A stretch of DNA of 42,486 nucleotides from Frankiales bacterium (lineage in GTDB: Bacteria > Actinomycetota > Actinomycetes > Mycobacteriales > SCTD01). Numbering within the stretch: the first letter of the stretch is position 1; every line of letters begins with the position of its first letter. Both the position numbers and the translations under genes were made by a program. Below the pieces are notes generated by a model. The model was not told where the DNA came from, did no database searches, and was given only the letters and a program-made list of their open reading frames with translations. Positions 40,070 through 42,486 of the stretch are shown here, piece by piece. The stretch lies in assembly GCA_025966135.1 (NCBI GenBank), contig JAOPVP010000052.1:1-42486 (forward strand), written 5' to 3'.

Positions 40070-41359
40070 ATGAGACGCCTTCTGGTTCTGCTCGCCCTGG
40101 TGCTGCTGGCCATCCCGGGTACCGCGCGAGCCGAGAGCATCTCCCAGGTGGCGTCCGCGCTGCGCAGCAGCCCCGTCTACCAGGCGCCGGGCCTCGATCT
40201 GGTGGACGTCGCGACGCTGACCTCCCAGCTGCGCGGCACCAACCCGCAGGCCGACGTCGCTGTCCTGCCCGCCGCTGCCGCGTCCTCGTCGACCGAAGCC
40301 GAGGCGAGGGCGAAGGCCATCGTGACTGCCCTCGGGCAGTCCAACGTGGTCGTCCTCGTCATCACCGCCAACCACCACCTCGGCACCTGGGAGGGCAATG
40401 GTGCGCGGTCCCAAGGCGTCGATGCCGGGGCGGCCTTGCAGACGGAGCTCTCCGGGTTCTCAAACCAGCCGTTCGACAAGCAGGCGCTCACCTCCTTCGT
40501 CACGTCCTTTGCGCAGCAGATTGCCCAGCAAGCCGCCAGCGGCTCCACCACTGGTGCCACGTCCGCTGCCCCGCAGAAGAGCAGCAGCTCTCACACCGGG
40601 GTGTACCTGCTCCTGTTCCTGGTCGTGCTCGGTGTCGGCGCGACGGCGCTGGCCGTCAGGAGCTCGCGCAGTCGTCGCAAGCGTCTCAACGAGGGGCTGC
40701 GTGCCGACGTCGAGCAGCTCTACAACCGGCTGGCCAACGATGTGGGAACACTCGACCCGGGGGACAACGTCGTGGCGCGACAGGCGCTCGCTGACGCGGC
40801 CGAGCGCTACAACGCCACCGGCGCCACCCTTGCCACGGCCGACAGCCCACCGGAGTTCGCCGCGGCCCGCCGGACGGCCCTTGAGGGGTTGACCGCCGCC
40901 CGGACCGCGCGCACGTCGCTCGGCCTCGACCCTGGGCCGGAGTTGCCGTCGCTGATGGGCGGCGGGCCGCACCTCAGCGATGACCAGCAGCTGCGGATCG
41001 GCGACCAGGAGTTCGAGGGTTCGCCGAACTACCGACCCGGTCGCGGGCACTACTTCGAGGGCGGCAACGTCGGGGGCCAGATGGTCCCGGGCGGGTGGTA
41101 CTCCGCGCCGTTCTGGACACCGTTCTTGCTCGGATCGATCCTGACGGGCGGCTTGGGCGGTGGCGGGCTGTTCGGTGGTGGCTACGGCAACGGCGGCTTC
41201 GAACGTGGCTATGAGGCGGGTCGTGACGACGCCGGCGACAGCGGCGGGGGTGGCGGTGACTGGAGCGGCGGTGGCGGCGACTGGGGCGGCGGTGGCGGTG
41301 GCGGTGGCGGTGACTGGGGCGGCGGTGGCGGCGATGGCGGCGGCGGGGGCGACTGGTAG
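40070..41359 (+). CDS. Exported TPM-like membrane protein with Gly/Asp-Trp tail
   Basis: The product has 429 residues. A signal peptide (RRLLVLLALVLLAIPGTARA, cleavage after ARA near 21) is followed by a TPM-like domain (about 22-150: ISQVASALRSSPVYQ, VVVLVITANHHLGTW), a membrane helix (about 179-197, VYLLLFLVVLGVGATALAV), an Arg-rich stop-transfer, a helical region (LRADVEQLYNRLANDV), and a C-terminal tail. The last 40 residues are runs of Gly broken by Asp-Trp: several G(4-9)-D-W units encoded by GGC/GGT-rich DNA. The tail is probably cytoplasmic. Function unknown. ATG is 6 nt after a CACAAT -10-like box. Confidence 0.8.
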   Translation: MRRLLVLLALVLLAIPGTARAESISQVASALRSSPVYQAPGLDLVDVATLTSQLRGTNPQADVAVLPAAAASSSTEAEARAKAIVTALGQSNVVVLVITANHHLGTWEGNGARSQGVDAGAALQTELSGFSNQPFDKQALTSFVTSFAQQIAQQAASGSTTGATSAAPQKSSSSHTGVYLLLFLVVLGVGATALAVRSSRSRRKRLNEGLRADVEQLYNRLANDVGTLDPGDNVVARQALADAAERYNATGATLATADSPPEFAAARRTALEGLTAARTARTSLGLDPGPELPSLMGGGPHLSDDQQLRIGDQEFEGSPNYRPGRGHYFEGGNVGGQMVPGGWYSAPFWTPFLLGSILTGGLGGGGLFGGGYGNGGFERGYEAGRDDAGDSGGGGGDWSGGGGDWGGGGGGGGGDWGGGGGDGGGGGDW

Positions 41360-41393
41360 TCCACAGGTCCCGCTCCCGGACTGACGTCTCCGG

Positions 41394-41399
41394 CAGGAT
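41394..41399 (+). promoter_or_regulatory. Candidate -10 box for leaderless nuclease gene
   Basis: CAGGAT ends 7 nt before the ATG at 41407 and favours it over the in-frame ATG at 41398. Confidence 0.4.
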
Positions 41400-41406
41400 G
41401 GTGGGC

Positions 41407-42267
41407 ATGCAGCAGCTGGGACTCGAGGGCATGCCGACCCGGTTGTTCTCGTGCACGCCGTCCCGCCTGACGAGTTGGCTGGACTGTCCCCGTCGCTACC
41501 GCATGACCTACCTCGACAGGCCACCGCTCCAGAAGGGTCCGGCCTGGGCGCACAACACGGTGGGCGCTGTGGCGCACCTCGCGCTCGCCCGCTGGTGGGA
41601 CCTGCCTGAGGAACGACGCACCGGCCCTGCGGCGCGCGGGCTGCTGGAGCGCGCCTGGCAGACCGATGGCTTCTCCGACGACGAGCAGGCACACCGCTGG
41701 AAGGGCTTCGCCGGCGATATGGTCGAGCGGTACGCCGATGGGTTGGACCCCGCGGAGGACCCCGTCGGGATCGAGCGGACCGTCGCTTTCAAGACCGACA
41801 CCCTCGCTGTCAGTGGACGCGTCGACCGGGTGGACCGGCGCGGCGACGAGCTGGTTGTCGTCGACTACAAGACCGGACGGTCCGCGCTGACCGAGGACGA
41901 CGCGCGCGGATCACTTGCCCTCGCCCTCTACGCCCTTGCGTGCGCCCGGACGCTCCGCACGCCCTGTACCAAAGTGGAGTTGCACCACCTGCCGAGTGGC
42001 AAGGTGCTCGCCTGGGAGCACACCCCCGAGACGTTGGCCCGGCACGTCCGGCGGGCCGAGGCGATCGCGACCGAGGCAGCTGCGGCCAAGGAGGAACTGG
42101 ACGAGGGCGGCCCGGCGGACGAGTTGTTCCCGCCTCGACCCTCGTCGCTCTGCGGCTGGTGCGACTTCTCCCGGCACTGCCCGGAGGGGCTGGCCGCTTC
42201 CGGCGGTCCGAACAAGCCGTGGGCAGGCCTCGCCGAGGAACGCGCGCCGCTCGACGAGGTGTCGTAG
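41407..42267 (+). CDS. RecB-family PD-(D/E)XK nuclease with probable Fe-S cluster
   Basis: The product has 286 residues. The nuclease core has SGRVDRVDRRGDELVVVDYKTG, giving Asp140, Asp153 and Lys155 of the PD-(D/E)XK site. Cys27 in LTSWLDCPRRYRM and the C-terminal trio in LCGWCDFSRHCPEG are spaced like the four cysteines that bind a 4Fe-4S cluster in AddB/Cas4-type nucleases. No helicase domain is present. Stand-alone actinobacterial members are of unknown role, presumably DNA repair. No cas genes are nearby, so a Cas4 role is not supported. Confidence 0.87.
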   Translation: MQQLGLEGMPTRLFSCTPSRLTSWLDCPRRYRMTYLDRPPLQKGPAWAHNTVGAVAHLALARWWDLPEERRTGPAARGLLERAWQTDGFSDDEQAHRWKGFAGDMVERYADGLDPAEDPVGIERTVAFKTDTLAVSGRVDRVDRRGDELVVVDYKTGRSALTEDDARGSLALALYALACARTLRTPCTKVELHHLPSGKVLAWEHTPETLARHVRRAEAIATEAAAAKEELDEGGPADELFPPRPSSLCGWCDFSRHCPEGLAASGGPNKPWAGLAEERAPLDEVS

Positions 42268-42325
42268 TCCCACGAAACGGTTCCTTGGCAGCTGCCTGTT
42301 GGCTTCCTTGCCGGGCTGCTGAAGG

Positions 42326-42339
42326 CCTGTTTTTACAGG
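42326..42339 (+). terminator. Possible weak terminator palindrome
   Basis: CCTGT-TTTT-ACAGG lies 59 bp after the nuclease stop. The stem is only 5 bp, so termination is uncertain. Confidence 0.3.
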
Positions 42340-42381
42340 GTGGAAACTGCCGTGTGGACAAGTCTGGTTCTGTCAGTGGGG

Positions 42382-42393
42382 GAATGTACGTTC
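42382..42393 (+). promoter_or_regulatory. SOS (LexA) box-like palindrome
   Basis: GAATGTACGTTC differs from the Gram-positive SOS core GAAC-N4-GTTC at one base. It ends 5 nt before the ATG of the gene that runs off the window. Confidence 0.45.
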
Positions 42394-42398
42394 AGGTC

Positions 42399-42486
42399 AT
42401 GACCGCTCCCGCCACCACTGCTGACTGGGCACCGTCGGTGCCGGTCGCGATGAGCGCGCAGGAACTCGCGTCGTTCGTGGACCGGG
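42399..42486 (+). CDS. 5' end of a gene, possibly a DUF222/HNH (13E12-type) endonuclease
   Basis: An ATG opens a frame that runs off the right edge: MTAPATTADWAPSVPVAMSA, then QELASFVDR. The segment SAQELASFVDR resembles the start of the helical DUF222 domain of HNH endonucleases of the actinobacterial 13E12 repeat family, which are often preceded by SOS boxes; a near-SOS box stands 5 nt upstream. With only 29 codons visible the family is a guess. Confidence 0.45.
   Translation, partial: MTAPATTADWAPSVPVAMSAQELASFVDR

Noticed and set aside
41407..42267. Cas4-type role and CRISPR association for the Fe-S nuclease
   Set aside because: No repeat array or other cas gene is in the window; the protein groups by features with stand-alone RecB-family nucleases.
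1..42486. rRNA, tRNA, prophage, insertion sequence or integron
   Set aside because: No cloverleaf, rRNA motif, transposase, integrase or phage structural gene was recognised on either strand.

Overview
The window is high-GC DNA (about 70% by eye) from a free-living member of the Actinomycetota. The evidence is the gene set and order: FdxA-DapC, a PaaX regulator, a DUF3117 micro-protein next to aminopeptidase A, a FurA-catalase pair, and the block methyltransferase / SigE / zinc anti-sigma / HtrA / TatB / Mrp / MgtE-N protein, which is the order seen around sigE in mycobacteria and relatives. GTG starts, 4-nt start/stop overlaps and -10 boxes placed 6-8 nt before start codons (leaderless mRNAs) are also actinobacterial habits. 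I cannot place it below phylum/class level. No rRNA, tRNA, CRISPR array, prophage or insertion sequence was recognised, and no gene-free stretch exceeds about 180 bp.

Layout. 1-2064: end of a secreted repeat protein, a small lipoprotein, and a minus-strand pair (SH3-like protein and SirB1/transglutaminase-like protein). 2130-5584: 7Fe ferredoxin and the lysine/diaminopimelate genes dapC, dapD, dapE. 5664-8833: DJ-1/PfpI protein, two tandem LOG-family proteins, a DivIVA-like membrane protein and an SRPBCC protein. 8933-10523 (minus): enoyl-CoA hydratase and PaaX. 10687-12326: DUF3117 protein and pepA. 12491-15195 (minus): catalase, FurA and an O-methyltransferase. 15302-19567: an envelope-stress cassette sigE-rseA-rseB-like-htrA-tatB plus a small membrane protein. 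19605-22677 (minus): mrp and two CoA-ester lyases, divergent from a MarR regulator and an AzlCD-type exporter (22725-24243). 24354-29403 (minus): MgtE-N/CBS protein, DUF1003 protein, a PilB-type ATPase fused to zinc ribbons and a response-regulator receiver domain, and an esterase. 29488-32486: SDR, PhzF protein, small unknown protein and EamA transporter. 32535-37877: a CoA-ester lyase, an acyl-CoA dehydrogenase broken by an in-frame TAG, a SUFU-domain protein, a DUF2332 protein and a MaoC dehydratase, suggesting part of an ethylmalonyl-CoA-type route. 37937-42486: DUF6758-like, PHP, MarC, TPM-like and RecB-family nuclease genes, then the start of a gene behind an SOS-like box.

How it works together. 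dapC-dapD-dapE make L,L-diaminopimelate. SigE has a strong candidate promoter of its own and sits with its anti-sigma factor, a periplasmic RseB-like sensor, the HtrA protease and Tat export. FurA would repress itself and katA. CoA-ester lyase, MaoC dehydratase and acyl-CoA dehydrogenase would act on C4-C5 CoA thioesters.

Most unusual points: (1) the PilB/zinc-ribbon/receiver fusion with no pilus genes nearby; (2) the amber codon that removes the catalytic glutamate of the acyl-CoA dehydrogenase; (3) long sequence-specific palindromes at several gene 3' ends, one family present twice; (4) two DevR/DosR-like boxes before a membrane protein gene; (5) a probable CTG start for azlC; (6) an E. coli-type DapD in an actinobacterium.
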